From: Paracoccaceae bacterium | GTDB taxonomy: Bacteria; Pseudomonadota; Alphaproteobacteria; Rhodobacterales; Rhodobacteraceae | Direction: 5' to 3' | DNA: 64,000 bases | Assembly (NCBI GenBank): GCA_030758115.1 | Contig: JANREX010000065.1 | Coordinates: 26,680 to 90,679 of the forward strand | Shown: in pieces, positions 26,839 through 36,229 of the stretch | Numbering within the stretch: the first letter of the stretch is position 1 | Layout: the number at the start of each line of letters is the position of its first letter | The notes under the pieces: generated by a model | Databases searched by the model: none | The model's input: only the letters and a program-made list of their open reading frames with translations | What the model was told of the DNA's origin: nothing | Translations under genes and position numbers: made by a program

Positions 26839-27927
26839 CTATCCGGGATCGCGGCTGTGCAGGATCATCAGCTCGCCCAGGTTTTCGCGCGTGACATAGC
26901 CCAGGGCGCGCCCGTCGGGCGTGCAGATGGCGATGGCGCTGGCCTGCGCCGCGTGCATCTTGTCCAGCACATCCGTCAGCGGCACATGCGGCGCCACGCA
27001 GGGCAGCGGTTCAAGCGGCACCGCGTCAAGGCTGGTCAGTTGCGCGGCCGGGTCGCCCAGGGTCGCGAAGATCGTGGACCGGGTCAGCAGCCCGATGGGG
27101 CGATCATCCTGATCCAGCACGGGAAACTCGTGCTGTGTCGTGCGGATCAGCGCCTGTCCGGCCGCCTGCAGCGTGTCCTCGGGGCGCAAGGCCTCGTAGG
27201 AGGTGATCATCGCATCGGTGGCGCGCAGGCGGCGCGAGAGCGCGCGCATGGTGACGTCCTGCGCCTCGGCCCCGGCGGCGATGAAGATGAAGACCCCGAT
27301 CAGGATCAGCATCGGATTGCCCGAGACAAGCCCGAGGAACCCCATGCCAAAGGCCAGCATCCGCCCGGCGCCCGCTGCGATCTCGGTCGCGCGCACCCGG
27401 CTCATGCGCGTGGCCAGCGCCGCGCGCAGCACCCGGCCGCCATCCATCGGAAAGGCGGGCAGCAGGTTGAAGACCGCCAGAAACAGGTTCACGCCGGCCA
27501 GGCGGCCCACAAACCCCTCAAGCGTGCCACCCGACAGCATCATGTCATCGACCTGCGGCATGCGCCCGCCCAGCGCCAGCATCAGCAGCGCCCAGATGAC
27601 CACGTTCACCGCGGGGCCAGCGAGGGCCACGGTAATTTCCTGCCGGGGATTTTCGGGCATCCGTTCCAGACGCGCCAGCCCGCCAATGGGTAGCAGGGTG
27701 ATATCGGGGGTCTTGATCCCGTAGCGGCGCGCGGTCAGGGCATGGCCGAATTCATGCGCCACGACGCAGGCGAAGAGGGCGAGGATGAAGATCACGTTCT
27801 CGACCGCAGCGGGCAGGCCGCCCGCGCCATATCCCACGATCCCGATCCAGATCAGGATCAGGAAGAAAGTGGCGTGAACGCGCAACTCGGAACCGAACAG
27901 CCGTGCAATGGGGAAAGACCATGCCAT
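26839..27927 (-). CDS. M50 site-2-type membrane metalloprotease with CBS domains
   Basis: This protein of about 362 residues has an N-terminal half with the zinc motif HEFGH (58-62) within a membrane helix and the second metal motif NLLPAFPMDGG (154-164, D162). A C-terminal half (about 230-360) has two CBS-type repeats. S2P proteases cut substrates inside the membrane, and CBS forms are thought to sense nucleotides or energy state. ATG 27927 with GGAAGG eight bases upstream is chosen over GTG 27936, which overlaps that site. Its substrate is unknown. rseP, in the same window, is the separate RseP-type member. Confidence 0.88.
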   Translation of the reverse strand: MAWSFPIARLFGSELRVHATFFLILIWIGIVGYGAGGLPAAVENVIFILALFACVVAHEFGHALTARRYGIKTPDITLLPIGGLARLERMPENPRQEITVALAGPAVNVVIWALLMLALGGRMPQVDDMMLSGGTLEGFVGRLAGVNLFLAVFNLLPAFPMDGGRVLRAALATRMSRVRATEIAAGAGRMLAFGMGFLGLVSGNPMLILIGVFIFIAAGAEAQDVTMRALSRRLRATDAMITSYEALRPEDTLQAAGQALIRTTQHEFPVLDQDDRPIGLLTRSTIFATLGDPAAQLTSLDAVPLEPLPCVAPHVPLTDVLDKMHAAQASAIAICTPDGRALGYVTRENLGELMILHSRDPG

Positions 27928-27959
27928 GGGCAGCACCTTCCGTCGGTCGTTAAGTCAAA

Positions 27960-27983
27960 CGCCCGCGCCTTGTGGCGCGGGCG
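27960..27983 (-). terminator. Terminator after ssb
   Basis: A perfect 10-bp GC-rich stem, CGCCCGCGCC and GGCGCGGGCG, with a 4-base loop lies 11 bp after the ssb stop. On the minus strand it is followed by TTTGACTT, a weak T tract. Confidence 0.6.
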
Positions 27984-27994
27984 GTATGATCTGG

Positions 27995-28522
27995 TCAGAA
28001 CGGGATTTCGTCGTCGATGTCGCGGGATGGGGCGCGTCCGCCGCCGCCGCCACCTCCACCGCCGCCGCCCTGCGAGGGGCCGCTGTCATAGCCGCCGCCA
28101 TAGTCGCCACCGTAATCGCCACCGCCGCCGCCGCCATAGCTGGCACCGCCGCCACCGCCACCGCCACCGGACGGGCCATCCAGCATGGTCAGCGTACCGT
28201 CATAGCCCTGCAGCACGATTTCCGTGGTATAGCGATCCTGGCCGGACTGGTCCTGCCATTTGCGCGTTTGCAGCTTGCCTTCGATATAAACCTTCGAGCC
28301 CTTCTTCAGGTACTGCTCGCAGATGCGAACAAGCCCTTCCTGAAAGACCGCAACGCTGTGCCATTCGGTGCGTTCCTTGCGCTCTCCCGATGTGCGGTCC
28401 TTCCATTGTTCGGATGTGGCGATCCGCAGGTTGCAGACCTTGCCGCCGTTCTGGAATGTCCGCACCTCGGGGTCGCGACCCAGGTTGCCGATCAGAATTA
28501 CCTTGTTCACCGAGCCGGCCAT
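27995..28522 (-). CDS. ssb: Single-stranded DNA-binding protein
   Basis: This 175-residue SSB has an N-terminal OB fold ([19 protein letters not shown] to about residue 110), a long glycine-rich linker (about 116-165) and the acidic tip DIDDEIPF that recruits repair and replication partners. Start ATG 28522 follows GAGGAGAG, whereas a longer frame from 28570 adds residues atypical of SSB. No GTTC-N7-GTTC box is seen upstream. Confidence 0.96.
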   Translation of the reverse strand: MAGSVNKVILIGNLGRDPEVRTFQNGGKVCNLRIATSEQWKDRTSGERKERTEWHSVAVFQEGLVRICEQYLKKGSKVYIEGKLQTRKWQDQSGQDRYTTEIVLQGYDGTLTMLDGPSGGGGGGGGASYGGGGGGDYGGDYGGGYDSGPSQGGGGGGGGGGGRAPSRDIDDEIPF

Positions 28523-28572
28523 GCCTGTCTCTCCTCGAATCTCTGTCAGATGCGCGACCCTGTGGATCACGT

Positions 28573-28615
28573 CCTCCGTTTTCCTGCAACATGGTTAAAA
28601 CAGGCCTAACGGAGG
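28573..28615. repeat. Nested inverted repeat between ssb and the transglycosylase
   Basis: CCTCCGTT (28573-28580) and AACGGAGG (28608-28615) form a perfect 8-bp inverted repeat. Inside it CCTG and CAGG form a second pair. It sits in the 211-bp divergent gap upstream of ssb and could be an operator or 5' RNA structure. No factor is known. Confidence 0.4.
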
Positions 28616-28733
28616 AACGGAAGCGGAAAACGGCACGCAGGGCGACCTGCTGCGGCGCGCGCAGAGCGACAAAGGCTGGATTCCCCCGCCGGGACCGATA
28701 TAGTGCCGGGCGGTAACCGTGGGGCTGACAAAG

Positions 28734-29327
28734 ATGTACAAGACCGTTGCAGGCGCCGTGATCATGGCACTTGGGCTGGGTGGCAGCGTTCAGGCCGATG
28801 TTCTGTCAAGCCAGTCACGGGTCAAGCTTTTCGCATCCCAGACCCGCGTTCTGGATACCCGTGCCAGCCAGCAATACAATTCTTCCGTGCGATTGCAGCC
28901 GCCATCGGTGAACACGCCGACAAAATGGGGCAACGGTAACGGGCAGGCCTATAACGGGCGCTATACCGGGCCCTATCTTGCGATGGCGCGCGATGCCGCC
29001 CGTCGCCACGGCGTGCCCGAGGATCTGTTCCTCAAGCTGGTGCAGCAGGAATCGGGATTCAACCCCAAGGCCAGATCGCACAAGGGTGCGCTGGGGCTGG
29101 CGCAGCTCATGCCCGAGACCGCCCGCGAACTGCGCGTCGATCCGCTGGACCCCTATCAGAACCTGGATGGTGGCGCGCGCTACCTGATGCAGCAGTATCG
29201 CACCTTCGGCAATTGGCGGCTGGCGTTGGCGGCCTATAACGCGGGGCCGGGCGCCGTGCAGAAACACGGTGGCGTGCCGCCGTTCCGCGAGACGCAGAAT
29301 TACGTCAAGGTCATCTGGGGCGGCTAG
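28734..29327 (+). CDS. Exported lytic transglycosylase (SLT domain)
   Basis: This 197-residue protein has a signal peptide ([21 protein letters not shown]) and a C-terminal goose-lysozyme-like SLT domain. The catalytic glutamate is E106 in [21 protein letters not shown] near 118-130 and [26 protein letters not shown] are family motifs. It should cleave peptidoglycan glycan strands in the periplasm. ATG 28734 is preferred over GTG 28719. Its TAG stop overlaps the stop of the convergent gene on the other strand. Confidence 0.9.
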   Translation: MYKTVAGAVIMALGLGGSVQADVLSSQSRVKLFASQTRVLDTRASQQYNSSVRLQPPSVNTPTKWGNGNGQAYNGRYTGPYLAMARDAARRHGVPEDLFLKLVQQESGFNPKARSHKGALGLAQLMPETARELRVDPLDPYQNLDGGARYLMQQYRTFGNWRLALAAYNAGPGAVQKHGGVPPFRETQNYVKVIWGG

Positions 29328-29674
29328 GGCCGCAGGGCAGGACGGTCCTCGGGGCCGCTGTAATGCCGCTCCACCCGTGCCACGCGCAGGCGGTAATGGG
29401 TGTACCAGCGATCCTGCCCAAGCTGCTGCGCGACCAGGTGCTGTGCATCGGCCTTCCATGCCAGGATCGAGTCTTCGTCCTGCCAATAGCTGACAGTGAT
29501 GCCGAAACCATCCGCGTCCCGCGTGCTTTCCATGCCGATGCACCCGGGGCTGGCCAGGGCCATGTCGCTCATCCGGGCGGCCATCGCAGCATAACCATGA
29601 TCGCCCGCGGCGCGCTGCGCCGTGAAGATCACCGCGAAATAGGGCGGATCGGGCAGGGCCGCGAAGCCGGACAA
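29324..29674 (-). CDS. Antibiotic-biosynthesis-monooxygenase-fold (ABM) protein
   Basis: This small protein of about 116 residues ([10 protein letters not shown] near the start, [21 protein letters not shown] near 63-85) matches the ABM dimeric alpha/beta barrel family. Members include quinol monooxygenases, haem oxygenases and many of unknown role. I start at TTG 29674 with GGAG seven bases upstream, because the in-frame upstream sequence is inside the ABC ATPase gene. It is the last gene of the ABC importer operon, 4 bp after the ATPase stop. Its function is unknown. Confidence 0.75.
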   Translation of the reverse strand: MSGFAALPDPPYFAVIFTAQRAAGDHGYAAMAARMSDMALASPGCIGMESTRDADGFGITVSYWQDEDSILAWKADAQHLVAQQLGQDRWYTHYRLRVARVERHYSGPEDRPALRP

Positions 29675-29678
29675 GGGC

Positions 29679-31763
29679 CTACTCCGCGGCGATCTGGATG
29701 ACCGGTTCCATCGTCGCCAGTTCATCATCCGACAGGTGGCACTTGATCTGATGGCCCTCGGCCAATTGGCGCACCGGCGGCACCTCGCGTTCGCACAGGC
29801 CACCCGGCACGCGCGATTTCCAGCCGCAGCGCGTCTGGAAGGGGCAGCCCGGTGGTGGGTTCATCGCCGAAGGGATGTCCCCCTCGAGCACGATATGCTT
29901 CTTCTTGACCCGCGTATCCGCGATGGGAACAGCCGAGAGCAGCGCCTCGGTGTAGGGGTGGTAGGGCGGGCTGAAGACCTGGTCGGTGCTGCCCAGTTCG
30001 ACCACATGGCCCAGGTACATGACCATCACCCGGTCGCTGAGATAGCGCACGATGCTCAGGTCGTGGCTGATGAACAGCAGCGTGGTGCCGTGCTCGCGCT
30101 GGATCTCCATCAGAAGGTCGGTCACCGCCGCCTGGACCGAGACATCCAGCGCCGAGACAGGCTCGTCCGCGACCACGATCCGCGCATCGCCGGCAAAGGC
30201 GCGGGCAATGCCCACGCGCTGTTTCTGCCCGCCCGACAACTGGCGCGGCATCCGGTCGGCAAAGGCGCGCGGCAGCTTCACAAGGTCCAGCAGCTGCAGC
30301 ATGCGATTGCGCCGCTCTTCCTCGGAGTTGCCCACGCCGAAGATTTCCAGCGCGCGGATGATCTGCCGGCCCACGGTCATCGACGGGTTCAGCGTATCGA
30401 ACGGGTTCTGGAACACCATCTGCACATCGGCCACGGTCTTGGTGTCGCGTTGCTGGATCGGGATGTCGCCGATGCTGCGATTGTCCAGCAGGATCTGGCC
30501 GTCGGTCGCGGTCTCCAGCCCCATCAGCACCTTGGCGAAGGTGGACTTGCCGCAACCGGATTCGCCCACGATGGCCAGCGTCTCGCGCTCGCGCGCCTCG
30601 AAACTCAGGGTCTCGTTGGCCTTCACCACCTTCGTGGCGCCACCGCCGAACAGCTTGCTTGCGGCCACCTCGTAATATTTCTTGAGGTTGTCCATCTTCA
30701 GGACCACCTTTCCGATCTCGCCTTTCTGCTTGACCTCGGCCTTGGCGGGCGGCGCGGTCCAGTCGATCTCGGAAAAGCGCAGGCAGCGGGTCTCATGGGT
30801 AGCGGCCTCATCCACCGGGGCCATGCTGACATAGCCCTGATCGCAGCGCCCGGCTTCGAAATAGTCGCAGCGCGGGCCGAAGTTGCAGCCGTCGGGGCGT
30901 TCATGGGGCAGGGGGAAATTGCCGGGGATCGCGATCAGCGGGCTTGCGTTCTTGTCCGCGCCGGGCAGCGGGATCGACCGGAACAGCGCCTGCGTATAGG
31001 GATGGCGCATCTTGTCGAAGACATCGGTGATGCTGCCGCGCTCGACCGCCTCGCCCGAATACATCACGCAGATACGGTCACAGGTTTCCAGCACCAGGCC
31101 CAGGTTGTGGCTGATGAACAGCATCGAGGTGCCGTATTTGCGGCCCAGGTCCTTGACCAGTTCCACGATCGCCGCCTCGACCGTCACATCCAGCGCGGTG
31201 GTGGGCTCATCGAGGATCAGCAGCGCCGGTTTCGACATCAGCGCCATGGCGATGACGATGCGCTGCTGCTGACCGCCCGACAACTGGTGCGGATAGGCGC
31301 GCAGGATCCGCTCGGGGTCGGGCAGTTTCACATCGCGGATCACCTGCAAGGCGCGCTCTTCTGCTTCCTTCTCGGAAATGCCCTCGTGGATCATCGGCAC
31401 TTCCATCAACTGCTTGCCGATGCGCATGGCCGGGTTCAGGCTGGCCATGGGTTCCTGGTAGATCATCGCGATCTCGTTGCCGCGGATGTCGCGCAGCTCT
31501 TCCGCCGACATGGCGCCCAGGTCGCGCCCCTTGAACTTGATCGACCCGCCCACGATGCGCCCGTTCACGCCCAGGTCCTGCATGACCCCCAGCGCCACGG
31601 TGGACTTGCCGCAGCCGCTTTCGCCGACAAGGCCCACGGCCTCGCCCGGTTGCACGGTGACCGAGAAATCCATGACGGCCGGGATTTCGCGCAGCCGCGT
31701 GAAGAAGGAAATCGACAGCTTGTCGATCTCGAGGATCGGCCCGTCATGGTCCCATTTCGCCAT
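29679..31763 (-). CDS. Dipeptide/oligopeptide ABC transporter, fused double ATPase
   Basis: This 694-residue protein joins the two ATPases that usually occur as separate DppD and DppF subunits. Walker A motifs are at 47-55 and 399-407 (both GESGCGKST). ABC signatures are LSGGQQQR (160-167) and LSGGQKQR (about 510). Walker B motifs are LLILDEPTTALD and IVVADEPVSALD. Both halves end in the oligopeptide-type cysteine motif (CNFGPRC near 292-298 and CPFQTRC near 650). It is the energising subunit for the two permeases upstream. A fusion of this kind is normal for some opp/dpp systems. Confidence 0.92.
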   Translation of the reverse strand: MAKWDHDGPILEIDKLSISFFTRLREIPAVMDFSVTVQPGEAVGLVGESGCGKSTVALGVMQDLGVNGRIVGGSIKFKGRDLGAMSAEELRDIRGNEIAMIYQEPMASLNPAMRIGKQLMEVPMIHEGISEKEAEERALQVIRDVKLPDPERILRAYPHQLSGGQQQRIVIAMALMSKPALLILDEPTTALDVTVEAAIVELVKDLGRKYGTSMLFISHNLGLVLETCDRICVMYSGEAVERGSITDVFDKMRHPYTQALFRSIPLPGADKNASPLIAIPGNFPLPHERPDGCNFGPRCDYFEAGRCDQGYVSMAPVDEAATHETRCLRFSEIDWTAPPAKAEVKQKGEIGKVVLKMDNLKKYYEVAASKLFGGGATKVVKANETLSFEARERETLAIVGESGCGKSTFAKVLMGLETATDGQILLDNRSIGDIPIQQRDTKTVADVQMVFQNPFDTLNPSMTVGRQIIRALEIFGVGNSEEERRNRMLQLLDLVKLPRAFADRMPRQLSGGQKQRVGIARAFAGDARIVVADEPVSALDVSVQAAVTDLLMEIQREHGTTLLFISHDLSIVRYLSDRVMVMYLGHVVELGSTDQVFSPPYHPYTEALLSAVPIADTRVKKKHIVLEGDIPSAMNPPPGCPFQTRCGWKSRVPGGLCEREVPPVRQLAEGHQIKCHLSDDELATMEPVIQIAAE

Positions 31764-31823
31764 CGCTCGTCTCTCCTGTTCCCTGACCGTCTGTTTCTTC
31801 TTGCGTCAAATATCCCGGGGGGT

Positions 31824-31843
31824 CCGGGGGGCTGGCCCCCCGG
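31824..31843. repeat. GC-rich intergenic hairpin between permease and ATPase genes
   Basis: CCGGGGGGC and GCCCCCCGG form a perfect 9-bp stem with a two-base spacer, preceded by CCCGGGGGGT. There is no T tract. Such G/C-run hairpins inside operons may slow transcription or protect upstream mRNA from 3' exonucleases. Confidence 0.6.
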
Positions 31844-31855
31844 CCTGTCGTCTTG

Positions 31856-33031
31856 TCAATCGCGCAGGCTTTCCTCGCGCAGACCATCCGCCAGCAGGTT
31901 CAGCCCCAGCACAAGGCTCAACAGCGCCATGGCGGGCGGCAGCGCCGGGTGCAGGTAGATCGACAGCAGCTTGCGCCCCTCGTTGATCGTGCTGCCCCAG
32001 TCGGGGCTTTCCGGGCTGAGGCCCAGGCCGAAGAAGCCCAGCGTGCCCAGAAGGATCGTGGTATAGCCGATGCGCAGGCAGAAATCGACGATCAGCGGGC
32101 CGCGCGCATTGGGCAGGATCTCCCACAGCATGATGTACCAGGGGCCTTCGCCACGGGTCTGGGCCGCGGCCACGTAGTCGCGGGTCTTGATGTCCATCGC
32201 AAGGCCCCGCACGATCCGGAAGACGGTGGGTGAATTGACGAAGACCACGGCCACGAAGACCACCAGCAGGTTCGGCGGAAAGCTGATCAGCCCCAGCGGA
32301 TCCGCATCCCAGGCGATCCCCAGATAGACCCAGAGCCCGATCACCAAGGTCAGCGCCACATAGAGATTGCGCTTGGACGGTTGGGTGAAGAAACGCGAGT
32401 TGAACAGGATCGTCAGGAAGATGATCGGGAACAGGAACAGCACGCCCGCCATGTAGACCGGAATGCCCGTCAGCACGATTTCAGGCGTCACCAGCAGGTA
32501 GAACAGCAAGATCACCGGGAAGGCCAGGATCAGGTTTGCAAGGAACGACAGGAAAGTGTCCAGCTTGCCGCCGTAATATCCCGCCGGCAGGCCCAGTGTT
32601 ATGCCGACCATGAAGGCGAAAAGCGTGGCGAAGGGGGCGATCTTCATCACCTCCCATGCGCCCACGACCATGCGGCTGAAGACGTCGCGCGCCAGGTTGT
32701 CGCCGCCCATCAGGTAATAGGGGTAAAGCCCCTGCGCCGCGGCATCGGGCACCGGCGTGCCGGGCACCTTGTTCTTGAGCCCCGAAATCTGCGAGAGCGT
32801 GTCATGGGTCACGATCCAGCCGAAGGCGCCGCCGAAGATGCCGGTATAGACCCAGAACATCACGAGGGCGAAACCGGTCATGCCGATCACGCTGTCGAAA
32901 AGCTTGCCGTACAGCCCCAGCCGCCGCTTGTAGATCAGCGACAATGCGAATGTCACGACCAGCGCGATCCAGACGGGGGTGAATTGGGTCAGGATACGGG
33001 TGATGATCTCACCCCAGCCGATAATGTCCAT
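31856..33031 (-). CDS. Dipeptide/oligopeptide ABC transporter permease (DppC-type)
   Basis: This 391-residue inner-membrane permease is longer than the usual DppC length of about 300. The extra length is an N-terminal two-span region and an enlarged central loop. The ATPase-contacting EAA-like region is YVAAAQTRGEGPWYIMLWEILPNARGP (about 287-313, quoted in part here: AAAQTRGEGPWYIM). GTLGFFGLGLSPESPDWG near the C-terminus is a typical DppC signature. It lies 12 bp after dppB-type 33044. With that subunit it forms the translocation pore. Confidence 0.9.
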   Translation of the reverse strand: MDIIGWGEIITRILTQFTPVWIALVVTFALSLIYKRRLGLYGKLFDSVIGMTGFALVMFWVYTGIFGGAFGWIVTHDTLSQISGLKNKVPGTPVPDAAAQGLYPYYLMGGDNLARDVFSRMVVGAWEVMKIAPFATLFAFMVGITLGLPAGYYGGKLDTFLSFLANLILAFPVILLFYLLVTPEIVLTGIPVYMAGVLFLFPIIFLTILFNSRFFTQPSKRNLYVALTLVIGLWVYLGIAWDADPLGLISFPPNLLVVFVAVVFVNSPTVFRIVRGLAMDIKTRDYVAAAQTRGEGPWYIMLWEILPNARGPLIVDFCLRIGYTTILLGTLGFFGLGLSPESPDWGSTINEGRKLLSIYLHPALPPAMALLSLVLGLNLLADGLREESLRD

Positions 33032-33043
33032 GCGCCCCTGCTC

Positions 33044-34096
33044 CTATGATACGCTGATGCGCGGGTTGAGATAGACATAGCCGACATCCGAAATCAGCTG
33101 CGTCACCAGCACCACGATCACGGATACGACCGAAACACCCAGCAGCAGTTCGATGTCGTTATTGCCGGCGGCCTGCACCAGCACCCAGCCGAAGCCCTTG
33201 TAGTTGAACAGGGTCTCCACGATCACCACCCCGTTCAGCAGCCAGGGAAACTGCAGCATGATCACCGTGAAGGGGGCGATCAGCGCATTGCGCAGGGCGT
33301 GTTTCATGACGATGTCGCTGAACTTGACGCCTTTCAGGCGCGCGGTGCGGATATATTGGGCCGTCATCACCTCGGCCATCGAGGCGCGGGTCATGCGGGC
33401 GATATAGCCCATCCCGTAGAGCGCGATGGTCAGCACGGGCAGGAAGAAATTGTTGAAGGTGGCATCCTCCATCGCGCTTGTGGCGGTGCCGTTGAACCAT
33501 TTCAGCCCCACGGCGGAGGAGGCGAAGACCGCGATCAGGATCACCCCCGAGACATATTCGGGCGTGGCCGTGGTTGTGATGGCGAAGGTCGAAAGCGTCC
33601 GGTCCGTGCGCGATCCCTCGCGCATGCCCGCCAGAACGCCCACCAGCAGCGCCGAGGGCACCATCAGCACCATGACCCAGAACATAAGCTTGCCGGTCAG
33701 GCCAAGCCGGGTTGCGATGATGCCGCTCACCTCGTCCTTGAAGACGGTCGAAAAGCCCCAGTCGCCCTGCAGGATGCCGCAGAAACGTGGGGCCGCGGCC
33801 AGAACCTCGGGGGCGACGGTGCCTTGGACACAGCGGCCGCGCATGCCCTCATCGACCTCGACCGTCCAGCCCGGCAGCACGCCCAGCCATTGCCCGTATT
33901 TGACGGGCAGCGGGTCGAGATATCCGTTCCGTCCCAGGTAGCTGGCGACCTCGGCATCGCTCATGCGGAAGTTGCCCTGGGTCTTGGCCAGCTTTTCAAG
34001 GTTGGGATAGAGGTTCGTCATGAAAAAGACGATGAAGGTCAGGCAGAGTGCCGTCAGGATCATGATCCCGAGCCGGCGCAAGATGAACAGGCCCAT
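33044..34096 (-). CDS. Dipeptide/oligopeptide ABC transporter permease (DppB-type)
   Basis: This 350-residue permease starts with the classic MGLFILRRLGIMI helix and ends with the VYLNPRISVS tail seen in DppB/OppB proteins (usually ...DPRI). The EAA-like loop is TARLKGVKFSDIVMKHALRNA. A long periplasmic insert (about 40-110) lies after the first helix. It is separated from the binding-protein gene by 164 bp that hold a strong hairpin and from the DppC-type gene by 12 bp. Confidence 0.9.
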   Translation of the reverse strand: MGLFILRRLGIMILTALCLTFIVFFMTNLYPNLEKLAKTQGNFRMSDAEVASYLGRNGYLDPLPVKYGQWLGVLPGWTVEVDEGMRGRCVQGTVAPEVLAAAPRFCGILQGDWGFSTVFKDEVSGIIATRLGLTGKLMFWVMVLMVPSALLVGVLAGMREGSRTDRTLSTFAITTTATPEYVSGVILIAVFASSAVGLKWFNGTATSAMEDATFNNFFLPVLTIALYGMGYIARMTRASMAEVMTAQYIRTARLKGVKFSDIVMKHALRNALIAPFTVIMLQFPWLLNGVVIVETLFNYKGFGWVLVQAAGNNDIELLLGVSVVSVIVVLVTQLISDVGYVYLNPRISVS

Positions 34097-34217
34097 GCTG
34101 TGCCCCCTGGTTTAGGTGCCCGCCGTCATGCGGGCCTTGGCAGGTCTTCGGCGACCCGTCCTTTTTCTGTCGGTGCTTGTGCTCGCCCCTTGCCGATCAC
34201 GGCCTTCGGGCGAAGTG

Positions 34218-34242
34218 CCGCGCCCCCGATCGGGGGGCGCGG
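34218..34242. repeat. GC-rich intergenic hairpin after the binding-protein gene
   Basis: CCGCGCCCCC (34218-34227) pairs perfectly with GGGGGCGCGG (34233-34242). It lies just after the binding-protein gene and before the permease genes. That is the usual place for a stem-loop that lets the binding protein be made in excess over the permeases. No T tract follows. Confidence 0.65.
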
Positions 34243-34260
34243 ACTTGCAGGGCTGCCTGA

Positions 34261-35922
34261 TCAGGCGGCCATGCCCCACTTGTAGTGATGATGTTCGAAG
34301 GAGATGTGCATCTCGGCACCCATCACACCTTCGCGCATGTGCCGGTAAAGCGAGCGCCAGTAAGGCTGGATCGTCACGCCTTCTTCCTGGATCAGCGCCT
34401 GCATCTTGGCGCTGACTTCGCGGCGCTTGTCGGCATCCGCGATCGACAGGGCCTCTTCCAGCAGGGCGTCGAACTCGGCGTTGGACCAGCCGAATTCATT
34501 CCATGCCTCACCCGAGCGATAGGCCAGGGCCAGGATCTGCACACCCAGGGGGCGGTGGTTCCAGTTGGTCGAGCTGAACGGATATTTCGTCCAGTCGTTC
34601 CAGAAGGTCGAACCGGGCAGAATGGTCCGCTTCACGTTGAAGCCCGCGTCGCGCAGCTGCGCTGCCACGGCATCGGTGGTGTTGCGGCGCCAGTCGTCGT
34701 CGATCGAGATGATCTCGTGCTCGAAATCGGCCAGGCCGGTTTCGTCCAGAAGCGCCTTTGCTGCGGCCGGGTCGTATTTCTGCGGCGGCAGCTCGGCATA
34801 TTCGGGATGCACCGGGGCGACATGGTGGTTTTCAGCAGGAACCCCCAGGTTGCCATAGCCCAGTTCCAGGCAGACGGCGTTGTTGACGGCCATCTGGATC
34901 GCCTGGCGGACGCGCTTGTCCTCGTAGGGGCGCACGCCGTTGACCTCGGCCAGCTGGTTCGGGCGCACCACGATGGTGGCGCCGGTCACGACCTCGGACT
35001 TGACCAGGCCAAGACCGTCCATGATCTCGATGAACTCGCCCACGGATTCGTGCAGCATGTCGACTTCTTCGCTTTCAAGGGCTGCCAGCCAGGCCGCGCT
35101 GTCGGTGCCGAAGTCGATGTATTCGATCCGGTCCAGATAGGGCCCGCCATAGACATCGGTGCCCCACCAGGTGTGGCCATCTGCCTTGACCAGCGTGCAT
35201 TTCACGCCGACTTCCAGCTCTTCGATCACATAGGGGCCGGTGCCGACGTTCTGGATCGCATCGGGGTTGTAGGAGCTGTGCACAACGGCTGCCGGATAGT
35301 CCGAGAAGCCGGGAATGATCGAGATGTCGGGGCGCGGCAGCGTCAGTTTGACGGTGTGGCTGTCCACGACGGTGATCGCCCCATCGGCGGCCTTGTTGGT
35401 GGCATCGTCGATCAGCGCGCTGACGCGGCCGGCCATCGAGTTGCCTTCGACATCACGCTCGCACCAGCGGGTCAGGTTGCGGGCCACGTCCTCGGCGGTG
35501 AAGTCGTCGCCATTGCTCCACTTCACGCCCTTGCGGACGTTCAGCATGTATTCGGTCGCGTTGTCGTTTACCGACCAGCTGTCCAGCAGCATGCCGCGGA
35601 TCGAGCCGTCGTTGTTGTATTCGACCAGATATTCCAGCGTGCCGCGGGTCTGGTTGGCGATTTCCGACCAGTCGGCGGTGCGGCTGTCCTTGAGAGCGCG
35701 CACGCTCATCTGGCAGCGCAGCGTGCCGCCCATCGGGGGTGTCGCCTGCGCCTGTGCCGGGGTGCCAAGACCGCCCAGCGCATAGGCCGCGGCGGCTGTC
35801 ACACCCAGTCCGGTGGTGCGGGCCAGGAATTCGCGACGGCTGAGCTTGCCGGCCTTGAATTCATCCGCATACATCACGGCGGCCTTGTGCACTGGCTGGC
35901 CCTTGAAGGTCATATCGTTCAT
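34261..35922 (-). CDS. Peptide ABC transporter substrate-binding protein, Tat-exported
   Basis: This 553-residue family-5 solute-binding protein has a twin-arginine signal, LSRREFL (27-33), followed by a hydrophobic alanine-rich segment ending AQA, so it should be exported folded by Tat. Family marks are [18 protein letters not shown] near 125-145 and [10 protein letters not shown] near 225. The start is ATG 35922 with AGGGAG six bases upstream. An in-frame extension to 36366 has no such site and would overlap the AraC gene. The ligand is likely a peptide, opine or similar. AraC control is suggested by the adjacent regulator. Confidence 0.92.
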   Translation of the reverse strand: MNDMTFKGQPVHKAAVMYADEFKAGKLSRREFLARTTGLGVTAAAAYALGGLGTPAQAQATPPMGGTLRCQMSVRALKDSRTADWSEIANQTRGTLEYLVEYNNDGSIRGMLLDSWSVNDNATEYMLNVRKGVKWSNGDDFTAEDVARNLTRWCERDVEGNSMAGRVSALIDDATNKAADGAITVVDSHTVKLTLPRPDISIIPGFSDYPAAVVHSSYNPDAIQNVGTGPYVIEELEVGVKCTLVKADGHTWWGTDVYGGPYLDRIEYIDFGTDSAAWLAALESEEVDMLHESVGEFIEIMDGLGLVKSEVVTGATIVVRPNQLAEVNGVRPYEDKRVRQAIQMAVNNAVCLELGYGNLGVPAENHHVAPVHPEYAELPPQKYDPAAAKALLDETGLADFEHEIISIDDDWRRNTTDAVAAQLRDAGFNVKRTILPGSTFWNDWTKYPFSSTNWNHRPLGVQILALAYRSGEAWNEFGWSNAEFDALLEEALSIADADKRREVSAKMQALIQEEGVTIQPYWRSLYRHMREGVMGAEMHISFEHHHYKWGMAA

Positions 35923-36229
35923 GTTCAACTCCCTGTTGTTTTTTTCAGGCTGATCGGTCGACAGCCTGTCAGCCTGCATTATCCTGCAGATTCTTGACCG
36001 CGTTCGCGCTTCATCCCTTGCCGCATTCGGCACCAGAACGGGCTTTGCGTCAACGCATGGTTTCGGCATTCTGCGTATGAAAACCGACATCGTCCCATAA
36101 CAAAAACGACATCGGTGTCGCTTGCAAGCCATAAACGCGACAGCTGCGTCGATTTTCTGTTTCACAGGTTCAAACTGGCTGGCGGCGCCAGACTTGCCAC
36201 AAAATCGGCGACCCGACCCGGCACCATGC
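35923..36229. other. 307-bp control region between AraC gene and ABC operon
   Basis: No gene is seen. The part next to the AraC stop (36121-36229) contains nothing clear. The middle holds the direct repeat listed below, and the part next to the ABC operon holds its ribosome site. The region is less GC-rich around 36060-36110 than its surroundings, as expected for a promoter. I could not fix the -35/-10 pair. Confidence 0.5.
36085..36120. promoter_or_regulatory. Candidate AraC-family operator (direct repeats 22 bp apart)
   Basis: CGACATCG occurs at 36085-36092 and 36107-36114. Both copies are preceded by AAAA plus one base, giving 13-bp near-identical half-sites exactly 22 bp apart on the same helix face. 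The second copy also begins a small palindrome, CGACA-TCGG-TGTCG (36107-36120). Same-face direct repeats are typical of AraC-type activators. It lies 163 bp upstream of the binding-protein ATG. The regulator is presumed to be the AraC protein upstream. Confidence 0.55.

Noticed and set aside
24882..26894. A 670-codon open frame on the plus strand
   Set aside because: It is the antisense shadow of typA and has no ribosome site or domain.
27995..28180. Tandem GGC/GCC repeats resembling a simple-sequence array
   Set aside because: They encode the glycine-rich linker of SSB, which is normal for the protein.
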